A stretch of 64,000 nt of DNA from Sphingopyxis fribergensis (GTDB lineage: Bacteria > Pseudomonadota > Alphaproteobacteria > Sphingomonadales > Sphingomonadaceae). The notes below the pieces were generated by a model that was not told where the DNA came from, made no database searches, and saw only the letters and a list, made by a program, of their open reading frames with translations. Location of the stretch: NCBI RefSeq assembly GCF_000803645.1, contig NZ_CP009122.1:4874501-4938500 (forward strand), read 5' to 3'. Below, piece by piece: positions 20,977 through 30,083 of the stretch (its first letter is position 1; each line of letters starts with the position of its first letter). Position numbers and translations under genes: made by a program.

Positions 20977-21285
20977 AAGGCAGAAGGCAAGCAACCTCGT
21001 GTGGAGAGGCACGATCGCCAAGTCCCACTACAGGGGCCACGGCGCACGCAGATTGTGGTCCGGGAGGAAGGCGCAAGGGCCTCCAGTCCCCGCGAAACCA
21101 TACCCGCTCTCGATAGCCGCTGATCCCTGGGCTCGAAGCCGGGCCTCCTTCAATCAACCCGTGAAGGGTCCGCTACGCTTCGCGTGCGGCCGCAGCCTTG
21201 CTGCGGTGATTGCGGCCCGCCCCCGGCCGGCGGGGCGACTGTCGAGCGGGAACGGTCCCGCTCCGAAAGGACAGGAGCCAAACCC
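20977..21285. other. Non-coding leader between dmeR and the transfer accessory genes
   Basis: No supported gene. It contains a stem-loop at 21244-21263 (GAGCGGGA, ACGG loop, TCCCGCTC) just ahead of the ribosome site of the small gene at 21286. It should hold the divergent dmeR promoter and a rightward promoter; I cannot place -35/-10 boxes with confidence. Confidence 0.5.
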
Positions 21286-21450
21286 ATGCCGCTTTCCACC
21301 GCTCAATCGCTCGGCTGGAGCCTCGCCCGCACGATGATGACGATCATCGTCCTTATCGAAACGACAAAAGGCTATGCGGTGATGCCCATCGAAGAGTTCG
21401 ACGGCGACCCCGAACACATCGTGTGCGAATATGACCCGTTCAACCGCTGA
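21286..21450 (+). CDS. Small conserved-looking ICE protein (54 aa), unknown
   Basis: ATG 21286 is preceded by AGGAG at 21273-21277. The product starts MPLSTAQSLGWSLARTMM and has a hydrophobic patch, then an acidic end (EEFDGDPEHIVCEYDPF). No known domain is recognised. Its position at the head of a conjugation accessory region suggests an ICE gene of regulatory or structural type, but nothing in the sequence proves this. Confidence 0.55.
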   Translation: MPLSTAQSLGWSLARTMMTIIVLIETTKGYAVMPIEEFDGDPEHIVCEYDPFNR

Positions 21451-21573
21451 GCCCGCAAAATTTGCCCCGCGATGGTTCCAGTTCCGGTTCCGTCGCGGGC
21501 GGCTGTCTGCTAGATTGACGGTGCAGACCGCGCTGTGGTGGTGGTGGAGAGCGCGTCCCCAGGGAGGACGCTC

Positions 21574-22062
21574 GTGACTTTCATGCTTATCCTCGGCGCT
21601 GCCGCAGGCCTCTATCTCATCTGGCTTCTGTTCCGGCTGGCGGCACTCGCGCTGCCGCTTGGCACCGGCATTGCTCTCGCCTTCGAACTTCTGGACCGGG
21701 GCTATGGCATTGGCGCTGCCCTTGCGATGGCATTCCTGGCGGGGATCCTGCTCCATCTTGCTGGACGGCACCTCTACGCGCACGGCGGATCGACATTGCT
21801 GCGAGCCTGTGTCGCAATGCTCTTCCTCCTCCCGGCGGGGGTCGCAGGCTATTATGGCATGACGGGGATCGTGCGGCTCTTCGCTACGGAGGGCATGCTG
21901 GTGGCGATCCTGCCTATGCTCGCTGCCGTCGTCGCCGCCGTGGCGGCGGTCCGGGGACTTAACGGGTCTTCGGTGGATGCAATTGGTGTCGGCGACCGGG
22001 AACGTGACGATCGCGCACCCGCGATCCCGGCCTCCGCTTCGCCCGCTTCCGACCGCCTCTGA
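21574..22062 (+). CDS. Integral membrane protein, unknown
   Basis: GTG 21574 follows AGGGAGG at a good distance, giving 162 aa; a longer GTG start at 21535 is less likely. Four hydrophobic segments run from about residue 3 to 125, and the tail is hydrophilic with Ala/Ser/Pro. No family is recognised. It lies between the small ICE gene and DUF736 copy 2. The 262 bases after it (22063-22324) are a GC-rich leader with no gene. Confidence 0.5.
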   Translation: MTFMLILGAAAGLYLIWLLFRLAALALPLGTGIALAFELLDRGYGIGAALAMAFLAGILLHLAGRHLYAHGGSTLLRACVAMLFLLPAGVAGYYGMTGIVRLFATEGMLVAILPMLAAVVAAVAAVRGLNGSSVDAIGVGDRERDDRAPAIPASASPASDRL

Positions 22063-22324
22063 GTCCTTCGCTCCCGCCGCAGGAACACGGTCTCTTCCCT
22101 GCGCGATCTGCCGGCAAGCCGCTGCGCTGAGCCCGCTGGCCGCAACGGCGCTCCCCGATTTTCTTCCCCCGGCGTGCCGCCGTTCCTCGCGGACCAAGAA
22201 AATCGCTGCGCTGCCGTCCTTTGCTTCGCTCCGGGCCTGCGGCTGCGGCGCGGTCTCCTTTCCGGCCACCGATGCGCATCGAGACCGCGATCCTGCGGCT
22301 CGAAAGCAAGGAAAGGACTTCAAG

Positions 22325-22636
22325 ATGGCCAAGATCGGAACCTTCAAGAAAGCGAAGGGCGAATATCGGGGCGCAATCGCGAGCCTCGCCCTCTCGGTCG
22401 ACGCGGTTCGCATCGTCCCCGAGGACAATCCCAAACCCAGCGCTCCGACCCACCGCATCTATGTCGGCGACGTCGAGGTGGGTGCGGCCTGGGAGAAGAC
22501 CAGCCAGGACGACCGCACCTATCTCTCGACCAAGTTCGACGACCCGAGCTTCACCGCGCCCATCTTCGCGCAGCTCTTCGAAGGAAGCGACGGCGACTAT
22601 GACCTCGTCTGGACCCGTCCCCAGCGGCGGGACTGA
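22325..22636 (+). CDS. DUF736 family protein, copy 2
   Basis: A 103-aa protein starting MAKIGTFKKAKGEYRGAIAS, with VGAAWEKTSQDDRTYLS and a terminal DYDLVWTRP block that are typical of DUF736. It lies in the transfer accessory cluster. Function is unknown. AAGGAAAGGAC precedes the ATG. It is followed by a strong stem-loop, so it is probably transcribed as its own unit. Confidence 0.92.
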   Translation: MAKIGTFKKAKGEYRGAIASLALSVDAVRIVPEDNPKPSAPTHRIYVGDVEVGAAWEKTSQDDRTYLSTKFDDPSFTAPIFAQLFEGSDGDYDLVWTRPQRRD

Positions 22637-22643
22637 TCGAGCA

Positions 22644-22670
22644 CGCCGCCCGGCCGCAAGCCGGGCGGCG
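22644..22670 (+). terminator. Stem-loop terminator after DUF736 copy 2
   Basis: An 11-bp stem CGCCGCCCGGC / GCCGGGCGGCG with a CGCAA loop, followed shortly by CTCATTTTG on the plus strand. Confidence 0.75.
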
Positions 22671-22819
22671 ATACTCTCATTTTGAGGCTTTTCGCGCGGG
22701 GATTCTCCGCCGCAATGCGTTACGATGATCCTTTGCATGCCGCTAACCATGTTCCAGCCGATGCGGGCAAGCTGCTGATAGGCTTTGCTTTCATTCCTGA
22801 AGATCAGCCGGAGGTGCGA

Positions 22820-23603
22820 ATGGATCAGGTCGTCGATTGGCAATCGCCATATTTTCCGAGAATATTCGAAACATATGATCGCGCCGATTTCGCGCAGGAG
22901 TTCCTGCGCCGAAGCCCGGCCTATCGCCGCGCCTATCGTTCGGCCGCGTTGGCGCCGACGCGGCGGCGCACCGCGCGCCTCGCTGGGCTGGCGCGACGAT
23001 GGGGGTTGGTCTTTCGCCCTAGACCCTGACCGATCCGTCACCGAATCCCCCGCGCTCTGGCAGCCCGAGGCCTGCGCGCATGTCGCCATCGCCGAACCGG
23101 CGCCCGACGGCTTTGCCGCGCCGCGGCTCGCCGAGCTCATCGCCTCCGCGGATATCGCCTCCGAGATCATCCTGCCGGGCGAGTGGCATCTCGTGTTCGT
23201 GGCCGACGGACGGCGCTTCCGCCTCTGGCTTCGCCGCTTCCTCGCCGATGAACGGCTCGCCTATGTAAATCCGGCCGATCCGCACAGCGAGCTGCGGATG
23301 GCCGTGAGCCTCGCCGTACAGCGCCGCTTCTCGGCGGGCGTCACGACGCATCGCTTCCTGCGGGGAGGCGCCCCCGGACCATCCGAGCGCTGGCGTCTCA
23401 TCCAGTGGCTGCGGCTCCTCGACGCCTCCGCCGAAGGGCGTTCGGCGCGCGACATCGCCGCCGCCCTCATCCTCGACGATGCCCAGGATTTCTCGGCCGC
23501 CGACTGGGACGGATCGAGCGAGCGCCGTCGCATCGCGCGCTGGCACCGCGCCGCGGTCGCGATGCGCGACGGCGGCTATCAGGAGCTGCTCGGCGCCGCC
23601 TGA
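22820..23603 (+). pseudogene. DUF6499-DUF2285 transfer-region regulator, split by a +1 frameshift
   Basis: ATG 22820 (GGAGG at 22810-22814) starts MDQVVDWQSPYFPRIF--DRADFAQEFLRR, the DUF6499 N-terminal domain. Its frame stops at 23029. The next frame then continues DPDRSVTESPALWQPEACAH through GEWHLVFVADGRRFRLWLRR to 23603, a DUF2285 domain. In intact homologues these form one protein. Removing one G from the GGGGG tract at 23001-23005 joins the two as ...ARRWGWSFALDPDRS..., so an indel there is the likely cause. It may be a true mutation, a sequencing error or a slippage switch. Homologues are thought to be DNA-binding regulators of ICE transfer. Confidence 0.75.
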
Positions 23604-23731
23604 TCGGGACATTCCGCGCGTCGTCACTTTGTCCGTTCCTAAACCGCATCCCGATTTCCGAATGTCGCCGCCTCTCCGCCGGAGCCCCCCACGGGACCCG
23701 GCGCTGCGAACGGAGGCCCCTTTTGAGCGAC

Positions 23732-23974
23732 ATGCATACCCCCATTTCGCCGCGCTACCTCAAGACGCCCGACGCTGCGCTGCACCTCGGCCTGTCGAGC
23801 CGGACGCTCGAAAAACATCGCTGCTTCGGAACGGGTCCCGAATACCGCAAACTCGGCGGGCGGATCGTCTACGCGATCGCTGATCTCGACGCCTGGGCCG
23901 AGATCGGCCGCAAGAAGTCGACATCCGATCCCGGCAAGGGCGTCGTCCATCCCGCGCGCCCGGTCCGCCGCTGA
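23732..23974 (+). CDS. Helix-turn-helix (AlpA/excisionase-like) protein
   Basis: An 80-aa protein with a MerR-like winged helix-turn-helix: SPRYLKTPDAALHLGLSSRT, then TGPEYRKLGGRIVYAIADLD. Such proteins act as excisionases or regulators of ICE transfer. A TTG start at 23723 adds three residues and sits closer to the upstream GGAGG; either is possible. The stop overlaps the DUF2840 start (TGATG), which places it at the head of an operon that ends with the lytic transglycosylase gene. Confidence 0.82.
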   Translation: MHTPISPRYLKTPDAALHLGLSSRTLEKHRCFGTGPEYRKLGGRIVYAIADLDAWAEIGRKKSTSDPGKGVVHPARPVRR

Positions 23975-24495
23975 TGCGCTCCGCCCAGAACATCCCGCCC
24001 GCTCCCGGCGTGCAGCCGGTCGCGGCGACCGCGAGCGGTCTCACCGACCTTGAGCTGACCTGGATCGAGCAGCGGCTCGAGAATTGGCTGCGCTTCGGCC
24101 GCGTCGCCGCCGAGCGCATCGTCAGCCGCCGGACGCGCATCGTCTCCTTCCGGCCCGAGGCCGTCTTCGGCTTCGTCCGTTGGGGCGCGAACGATTTCGG
24201 CACGATCTTCTCGAGCATCTCGGTCATCGCGGCGCCCGCGCCCCGCGCCCCCTTCGCGACGCATCCCTACGTGCGTCCCGGAGGCGACATCCTGCTCCGC
24301 GTCGACGGTTGGCCGAAGGTCCAGCAGGTGCTCTCGGCGATCGATGCGATCGAGGCCGACGGGCTCGACCCGTGCGAGACGGCGCCCGATCATTGGCGCC
24401 ACATCGGCAGCCATATCGCCGCCGGACTGCCGTTCCGGCCCTATGGTCCGGAGCGGCACCGGGCATGGCTCCAGCGCAAGGCGATCGCGCCATGA
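23974..24495 (+). CDS. DUF2840 domain protein
   Basis: A 173-aa protein with the DUF2840 pattern: LTWIEQRLENWLRFGR, SFRPEAVFGFVRWGANDFGT and PYVRPGGDILLRVDGWPKVQ. The family occurs next to traF in sphingomonad and rhizobial conjugation islands; function is unknown. It overlaps its neighbours at both ends (TGATG before, ATGA after), consistent with coupled translation. Confidence 0.9.
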   Translation: MRSAQNIPPAPGVQPVAATASGLTDLELTWIEQRLENWLRFGRVAAERIVSRRTRIVSFRPEAVFGFVRWGANDFGTIFSSISVIAAPAPRAPFATHPYVRPGGDILLRVDGWPKVQQVLSAIDAIEADGLDPCETAPDHWRHIGSHIAAGLPFRPYGPERHRAWLQRKAIAP

Positions 24496-25082
24496 ACCGC
24501 CGCTGGTTCCGCGCAACCGCGGCGAGCGCTACGCTCTTCGCGGGGCTGTTCGTCGCGGCGGCAGCGCTCGCGCCGAAACCGCGCCTCATCTGGAACGCGA
24601 GCCCGAGCGTTCCGATCGGCTTCTACCGCGTCGATGTCGGCGCCGATCCCGAGGTCGGCGACCTCATCCTCTTCCACCCGCCCGAGGCGGTCGCGACGCG
24701 CCTCGCGGTGCGCGGCTATGTGCCGCGCGGCGTGCCGCTCCTGAAGCATGTCGCCGCCGGTGAAGGCGCGCTCGTCTGCCGCAGCGGCACCTTCGTGACG
24801 ATCGACGGCGCGCCGGCAGCGCGCGCGCGGGACGCGGACCGCCTCGGGCGGTCGCTGCCGCGCTGGCTCGGCTGCCATCTCCTGCGCCCCGGCGAACTGT
24901 TCCTCCTAAACCCCGCGCCCGACAGTCTCGACGGCCGATATTTCGGACCGCTCCCCGACACCGGCGTCGTCGGCGTCGCGCACCCGCTTCTCGTGCGCGA
25001 TGCGCCCGGCGCGCCGCTGCGCTGGCGCCGTGACGCCGATCGCTCCGCATTCACCCTCGAAGGAAAGGATATGTCCTCATGA
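24492..25082 (+). CDS. traF: TraF-like S26 signal peptidase
   Basis: A 196-aa protein with an N-terminal membrane anchor and the catalytic serine motif SPSVPIGFYR (Ser39). The matching lysine is Lys85 (PLLKHV). TraF of IncP-type systems is an S26 protease that processes and helps cyclise the TrbC pilin. The gene overlaps both neighbours by ATGA junctions. The downstream trbC gene at 36705 encodes its likely substrate. Confidence 0.9.
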   Translation: MNRRWFRATAASATLFAGLFVAAAALAPKPRLIWNASPSVPIGFYRVDVGADPEVGDLILFHPPEAVATRLAVRGYVPRGVPLLKHVAAGEGALVCRSGTFVTIDGAPAARARDADRLGRSLPRWLGCHLLRPGELFLLNPAPDSLDGRYFGPLPDTGVVGVAHPLLVRDAPGAPLRWRRDADRSAFTLEGKDMSS

Positions 25083-25411
25083 TTATCGGAAGCTTTCAAA
25101 CTGCTGGCGACGGCTATGCCGGACAGATCCGGACGCTGCTGCTCGATGCGATGATCGCGATCGTTCCGGCGAAGCCGAACGACGCGGAAAATGCGCCGGC
25201 CTGGCGCGTCCTGCTCGTCGAAGCCGATACCGGCGTGGAGATCGGGGCAGGCTGGGAACGCCGCAGCGAACGCGCCGGCTCCTATATCGCCCTGCAGATC
25301 GACGATCCGGCGCTCGCGGTTCCGCTGCGCGCCAATCTGCTCCGTTCGACGCAGAACGAGGATGAATATCATCTCCTCTGGACGCGTCCCGTTCCACGCG
25401 AACAAGCGTGA
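25079..25411 (+). CDS. DUF736 family protein, copy 3
   Basis: A 110-aa protein with MIIGSFQTAGDGYAGQI, EIGAGWERRS and a terminal EYHLLWTRP block. It is a third, diverged DUF736 copy placed inside the traF operon. It overlaps traF (ATGA) and the next gene (GTGA). Function is unknown. The different context of the three copies suggests separate acquisition or distinct roles. Confidence 0.9.
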   Translation: MIIGSFQTAGDGYAGQIRTLLLDAMIAIVPAKPNDAENAPAWRVLLVEADTGVEIGAGWERRSERAGSYIALQIDDPALAVPLRANLLRSTQNEDEYHLLWTRPVPREQA

Positions 25412-26130
25412 GCATCATGCATCCGGCTCGCTCGGCGCGCGTCCGCGCCGTGCGCCTCGCCTTGCTGCTGCTCTGCTCGGCGAGCGCCGCCCCGGACCGG
25501 GCATGGGGCGCGGCACCGGCGGAAGAGCCGACGGCCGCGGCCCACCCCTATGCCGCTCATGTGGCGGAGGCATCGCATCGCTTCGGCGTTCCGGAGGTCT
25601 GGATATGGCGCGTGATGCATGTCGAGAGCCGCGGAAAGCCGCGGGCGCTCTCGCATGCCGGTGCAATGGGGCTGATGCAGATCATGCCCGCAACCTGGGC
25701 GATGCTGACGGCGCAGCATCGTCTCGGGTCCGACCCCTTCGACGTGCGTGCCAACATCCTCGCGGGCGCGGCCTATCTGCGCGCGATGTGGGACCGATAT
25801 CGCGACGTTCGCCTCATGCTCGCTGCCTATAATGCAGGCCCCGGCCGCGCCGACGCCTATGCAGCGGGGCGGCGCGGCTTGCCCGCCGAGACGGTGGCTT
25901 ATGTCGCAGCCATCGCGCCCGCGCTCGGTGCGCCGGCTGCTCCGTCATCTGCGATGGCGCGGACTGCCGAACCGCCGAGCTGGCGCAGCGCCTCGCTCTT
26001 CGCCGAGCAGCGATCGGACACGCCGGCTGCAACTTCGGTGCAGCGCGGCGACGCCGCGCCTGCTGGGCCGTCGAATTCCGCGCCTGCTCCCTCGCCCCTC
26101 TTCGTCCCGCTTTCCGGGGACAATCGGTGA
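25408..26130 (+). CDS. Lytic transglycosylase of the conjugation system (VirB1-like)
   Basis: A 240-aa protein with an N-terminal signal sequence. The SLT domain shows VMHVESRGKPRALSHAGA (catalytic Glu), MGLMQIMPATW, and LMLAAYNAGPG. It would open peptidoglycan for assembly of the mating channel. The C-terminal 60 residues are Ala/Pro/Ser-rich and probably disordered. The GTG start overlaps the DUF736 stop (GTGA). It ends the operon that begins at 23732. Confidence 0.92.
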   Translation: MSIMHPARSARVRAVRLALLLLCSASAAPDRAWGAAPAEEPTAAAHPYAAHVAEASHRFGVPEVWIWRVMHVESRGKPRALSHAGAMGLMQIMPATWAMLTAQHRLGSDPFDVRANILAGAAYLRAMWDRYRDVRLMLAAYNAGPGRADAYAAGRRGLPAETVAYVAAIAPALGAPAAPSSAMARTAEPPSWRSASLFAEQRSDTPAATSVQRGDAAPAGPSNSAPAPSPLFVPLSGDNR

Positions 26131-26353
26131 TGGTCGTCCTGGCGATATTTGCTGGAGTGCGCCGGTCCATGGATAGGCACTGCTTGGCGTTCAGAAGGGG
26201 TTCGGGGGGATGGCAAGATAAAAGACCTGCCAGCTCGCCGGCAGATTGTGGTTGGATTACAGCGCTTTATGCGTATGGCACCCCCCTCCGGCTGCCATAT
26301 CGACCTCTGGATTTCCGAGGCAGAACAAGCGCTTACGATATGGCACCGGCGTT
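26131..26353. other. Intergenic region before relaxase; candidate oriT
   Basis: A 223-bp gap without a supported gene. It contains a perfect 10-bp inverted repeat TGCCATATCG (26293-26302) / CGATATGGCA (26336-26345), and a smaller CTGCC...GGCAG pair near 26228. Transfer origins of VirD2-like relaxases are often found next to the relaxase gene and contain inverted repeats. I cannot identify a nick site. Confidence 0.35.
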
Positions 26354-28099
26354 GTGAGCGGCGACGAGCATGATTTTCGGGTGCGACCGGGAAGGGGTCG
26401 CGATGCGGGTTCGGGATCGGCGCGGCGCGGGAAGAGGCTCGCGGCGCAGGTGCGCAAGGCAGCCGCCCGCTCGGGTTACACCCGCTCCCGTCGGGGCGGC
26501 GGCGGTCGCAGCGGAACCGGTCGGCATGGCCGCGGCCGCGCCGCGCTTGCGACGATCCGGCGCGGCCCCGCGCAGCGCCGCGTGACGGTCATGGCGCGCA
26601 TCGTCCGGCATAAGGGCGCGCAGTTTCGCTCCGCGCCTCTCGCACGGCATATCGCTTATCTCGAACGCGACGGCGTCACCCGCGATGGTCGCGATGCCAT
26701 GATGTTCGATGCGTCTGGAGATACCGCCGACCGCGAGGCCTTTGCCGATCGCTGCGCCGACGATCGCCATCATTTCCGTTTCATCGTCAGCCCTGAAGAT
26801 GCGGAGCAATTGCAGGACCTTCGGACCTTCACCCGCGATCTCATGGGCCGGATGGAGAAGGATCTCGAGACCCGGCTCGACTGGGTGGCGGTCGATCACT
26901 GGAACACCGACAATCCGCATATCCATATACTCCTGCGCGGCGTCGCCGAGGACGGAAGCGACCTGGTCGTCGACCGCGCTTATATGTCGGAAGGCGTGCG
27001 CGGACGGGCGTCGGAGATCGCGACCCTCGAACTCGGCCCGCGAAACGAACAGGAGATCGACGCGAGCCTCGTGCGGGAGACGGGCGCCGAGTGTTGGACC
27101 GGGCTCGATGCGCGCCTGCGCGAACGCGGCGGCGAAACGGGGATCGTCGATCTTCGTCCCGACCCAAGCTCGCCGCCGGGCCGCGATCGGCATCTCATCG
27201 GACGTGCGGCGAAGCTCGAGGCGCTTGGGCTTGCGACGCGCCTTGGACCCGGCATTTTCGAGATCGATCCGCGCGCCGAAACCCTATTGCGCGACCTCGG
27301 CGAGCGAGGCGACATCATCAAGGGCGTCCACCGCGCCATGCGCATGCAAGGGCTCTCCTTCGACGCATCGAGGCTCGCCCTTCACGGCGAGGCGGAGCGT
27401 TCGGGCCTCGTCGGGCGGCTGGTCGCACGCGGCCTCGACGATGAGCTTGCCGGCTCCGCCTTCGCCATCGTCGACGGGACCGATGGACGGACCCATCACA
27501 TCAAATTCTCCGATCTCCAATGGACCGGGGACGCGAAGCCGGGCGCGGTCGTCGAGCTGCGGCGCTGGGAAGGACGCGACGGCGGCGAGCATCTCTCGCT
27601 CGCCCTGCGATCGGACCTTGCGGTCGCCGACCAGACATCCGCGCGCGGCGCAACCTGGCTCGACCGCGAGCTGGTCGCGGCGAAGCCCACGGCAGGAACC
27701 TCGGGCTTCGGCATCGATGTTCGCCGCGCCATGGCAGCGCGCGCCGAGTTTCTCGCGAGCGAAGGCCTCGCGAGCCGACAGAACGGCAAGCTCGTACTGG
27801 CGCCCGATCTCATCGAAACGCTGAAGCGGCGCGACCTCGAGGCGGCCTGCGAAACCATCGCCGCGCGCACCGGGCTCGCGCATCGCCCGCCGGCCACCGG
27901 CGACGCGGTGAGCGGGACCTACCGCGAGCGCGTGTCGCTCGCCTCGGGGCGCTTCGCGATGATCGACGACGGCCTTGGCTTTCAACTCGTGCCCTGGCGC
28001 CCGGCGCTCGACCGGCACCTCGGGCAGCATGTCACCGGCACCGCCACCGCGGGCGGCATCGACTGGAGCCTTGGCCGCGATCGCGGGATCGCAATCTGA
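26354..28099 (+). CDS. VirD2-like relaxase with DUF3363 domain
   Basis: A 581-aa protein from GTG 26354. The N-terminus (VSGDEHDFRVRPGRGR) is typical of sphingomonad and rhizobial relaxases. Motif I/III elements are visible: RHKGAQFRSAPLARHIAYLERDG region, and DHWNTDNPHIHILLRG with the metal-binding HxH near residues 189-191. The DUF3363 region follows to the end. It nicks oriT and carries the strand through the channel. The next gene, traG, starts 13 bp downstream. The longer frame from 26246 is rejected because it would include the inverted repeat region and lacks family similarity. Confidence 0.92.
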   Translation: MSGDEHDFRVRPGRGRDAGSGSARRGKRLAAQVRKAAARSGYTRSRRGGGGRSGTGRHGRGRAALATIRRGPAQRRVTVMARIVRHKGAQFRSAPLARHIAYLERDGVTRDGRDAMMFDASGDTADREAFADRCADDRHHFRFIVSPEDAEQLQDLRTFTRDLMGRMEKDLETRLDWVAVDHWNTDNPHIHILLRGVAEDGSDLVVDRAYMSEGVRGRASEIATLELGPRNEQEIDASLVRETGAECWTGLDARLRERGGETGIVDLRPDPSSPPGRDRHLIGRAAKLEALGLATRLGPGIFEIDPRAETLLRDLGERGDIIKGVHRAMRMQGLSFDASRLALHGEAERSGLVGRLVARGLDDELAGSAFAIVDGTDGRTHHIKFSDLQWTGDAKPGAVVELRRWEGRDGGEHLSLALRSDLAVADQTSARGATWLDRELVAAKPTAGTSGFGIDVRRAMAARAEFLASEGLASRQNGKLVLAPDLIETLKRRDLEAACETIAARTGLAHRPPATGDAVSGTYRERVSLASGRFAMIDDGLGFQLVPWRPALDRHLGQHVTGTATAGGIDWSLGRDRGIAI

Positions 28100-28112
28100 G
28101 AAAGGATGAACG

Positions 28113-30083
28113 ATGAGCGACAGGATATTATGGGGCCAGATCTTCGCGGTGCTGCTGATCGTCCTCGCGGCGGTCTGGACCGCGACCCAAGCGACGGCGG
28201 AAGCGCTCGGATTTCAGGCGGCGCTCGGTGCCCCCTGGTTCCGCATCGGCGACTATCCCGTCTATCCCCCGCCCGCCTTCTTCTGGTGGTGGTTTGCCTT
28301 CGACGCCTATGCGCCGCCGATCTTCTATCGCGGTGCCGCGATCGCCGCGTCGGGCGGGCTGCTGTCGGTTGTTGTCGCGATCAGCATGTCGGTGTGGCGT
28401 GCGCGCGAGCGCCGGCGGGCCGAGACCTACGGATCGGCACGCTGGGCGCAGGAGCGTGAGATACGGGCTGCCAACATGCTCGGCCCCGATGGCGTCATTC
28501 TCGGGCGCATGGCCGGAACATACCTGCGTCACGATGGCGCCGAGCATGTCCTCTGCTTCGCGCCGACCCGATCCGGAAAGGGCGTCGGCCTCGTGGTGCC
28601 GACCCTGCTGACTTGGCCGGGGAGCTGCATCGTCCATGACATCAAGGGCGAGAACTGGCAGCTCACTGCGGGCTTTCGCGCAAAGCATGGCCGGGTGCTG
28701 CTCTTCGATCCGACCAACCCCGCATCGGCCGCCTATAATCCGCTCCTCGAAGTCCGGCGCGGCGCGTGGGAAGTACGCGATGTGCAGAATGTCGCCGACG
28801 TGCTGGTCGATCCCGAAGGAAGCCTCGAGCGCCGAAACCACTGGGAGAAGACAAGCCACGCCCTGCTCGTCGGCGCGATCCTCCATGTTCTCTACGCCGA
28901 GGAGGAAAAGAGCCTTGCCGGTGTCGCGGCCTTTCTGTCGAACCCCGAGCGCAAGATCGAGGCGACGCTCCACCGGATGAAGACCACCAGCCATTTGGGA
29001 GATCGCGTCCACCCGGTCGTCGCCGCGGCGGCGCAGGAGCTGCTCAACAAGAGCGAGAATGAGCGGTCCGGCGTGCTGTCGACCGCCATGTCCTTCCTCG
29101 GTCTTTATCGCGATCCGGTGATCGCCAAGGTCACGGGACATTCCGAGTGGCGCATCGCGGACCTGATCGGAAGCGAGCGCCCGGTCTCGCTCTACCTCGT
29201 GGTGCCGCCCGGCGATATCAGCCGGACCAAGCCGCTCATGCGCCTGATCCTCAACCAGATCGGGCGGCGGCTGACCGAGGAGCTGAATCCCAAGGCACGG
29301 TCGCAACGGCTGCTGTTCATGCTCGACGAGTTTCCCGCGCTCGGACGTCTCGATTTCTTCGAAAGCGCGCTCGCCTTCATGGCGGGCTATGGCATCAAGG
29401 CCTTTCTGATCGCCCAGTCGCTCAACCAGATCGAGAAGGCCTATGGCCAGAGCAATGCGATCCTCGACAATTGCCACGTCCGGGTCAGTTTCGCGACGAA
29501 CGATGAGCGCACCGCCAAACGGATTTCCGATGCGCTTGGCACTGCGACCGAGCAACGCGCGATGAAGAATTATGCCGGCCATCGGCTCTCGCCCTGGCTC
29601 GGCCATTTGATGGTGTCGCGCACCGAAACCGCCCGGCCGCTGCTCACCCCCGGCGAAGTCATGCAGCTCCCCCCGGACGACGAGATCGTGATGGCCGCCG
29701 GCCTCGCACCGATCCGGGCCAAGAAGGCGCGCTACTATGGCGACCGGCGCCTGGCCGGCCGCGTCATTCCGCCGCCCGCACCCGGTCGCGGTCTTCCCGC
29801 CGGCCACGATTGGATGGCCGACCGGGTACAGCAGCCGATGGAGACGAAAGCGAAGGCGGCGGAGGACGATGACGCGGCCAATGGCGGCATTCGGCAGGAA
29901 CCCGAACTTCCCGTCCATGAGGATATCGCGCCGCCGCCGCCGCGCAGCGTCAATGGCGAGTTTGATTTCACCGAGGACGGAGCACAAGCCGATGCAGCGC
30001 GGCTTCGCGCCGCCGCGGATCGGCGGATGGCGCGGCGCGCTCAAGCTGCCGCGCTCGATCCCGACGATGGGATCCAGCTGTGA
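28113..30083 (+). CDS. traG: TraG/VirD4-type coupling protein
   Basis: A 656-aa inner-membrane ATPase. Three hydrophobic segments lie within the first 95 residues. Walker A is APTRSGKG (about 150-157), and Walker B is LLFMLDEF. The block ARWA and HDIKGENW are typical of VirD4/TraG. It brings the relaxase-DNA complex to the secretion channel. The acidic C-terminal tail (about 560-656) is probably disordered. Its stop overlaps a CopG-like gene (GTGA). Confidence 0.95.
   Translation: MSDRILWGQIFAVLLIVLAAVWTATQATAEALGFQAALGAPWFRIGDYPVYPPPAFFWWWFAFDAYAPPIFYRGAAIAASGGLLSVVVAISMSVWRARERRRAETYGSARWAQEREIRAANMLGPDGVILGRMAGTYLRHDGAEHVLCFAPTRSGKGVGLVVPTLLTWPGSCIVHDIKGENWQLTAGFRAKHGRVLLFDPTNPASAAYNPLLEVRRGAWEVRDVQNVADVLVDPEGSLERRNHWEKTSHALLVGAILHVLYAEEEKSLAGVAAFLSNPERKIEATLHRMKTTSHLGDRVHPVVAAAAQELLNKSENERSGVLSTAMSFLGLYRDPVIAKVTGHSEWRIADLIGSERPVSLYLVVPPGDISRTKPLMRLILNQIGRRLTEELNPKARSQRLLFMLDEFPALGRLDFFESALAFMAGYGIKAFLIAQSLNQIEKAYGQSNAILDNCHVRVSFATNDERTAKRISDALGTATEQRAMKNYAGHRLSPWLGHLMVSRTETARPLLTPGEVMQLPPDDEIVMAAGLAPIRAKKARYYGDRRLAGRVIPPPAPGRGLPAGHDWMADRVQQPMETKAKAAEDDDAANGGIRQEPELPVHEDIAPPPPRSVNGEFDFTEDGAQADAARLRAAADRRMARRAQAAALDPDDGIQL

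Noticed and set aside
22682..23029. Independent 115-aa gene plus a separate 272-aa gene at 22785
   Set aside because: The first contains only DUF6499 and the second only DUF2285, which are one protein in homologues; a single-base shift explains both.
26246..26353. Upstream extension of the relaxase
   Set aside because: It adds 36 residues unlike relaxase N-termini and covers the inverted-repeat region; the GTG at 26354 gives the family start.
28128..30044. 638-residue minus-strand open frame
   Set aside because: Antisense shadow of traG, which has clear Walker motifs on the other strand.
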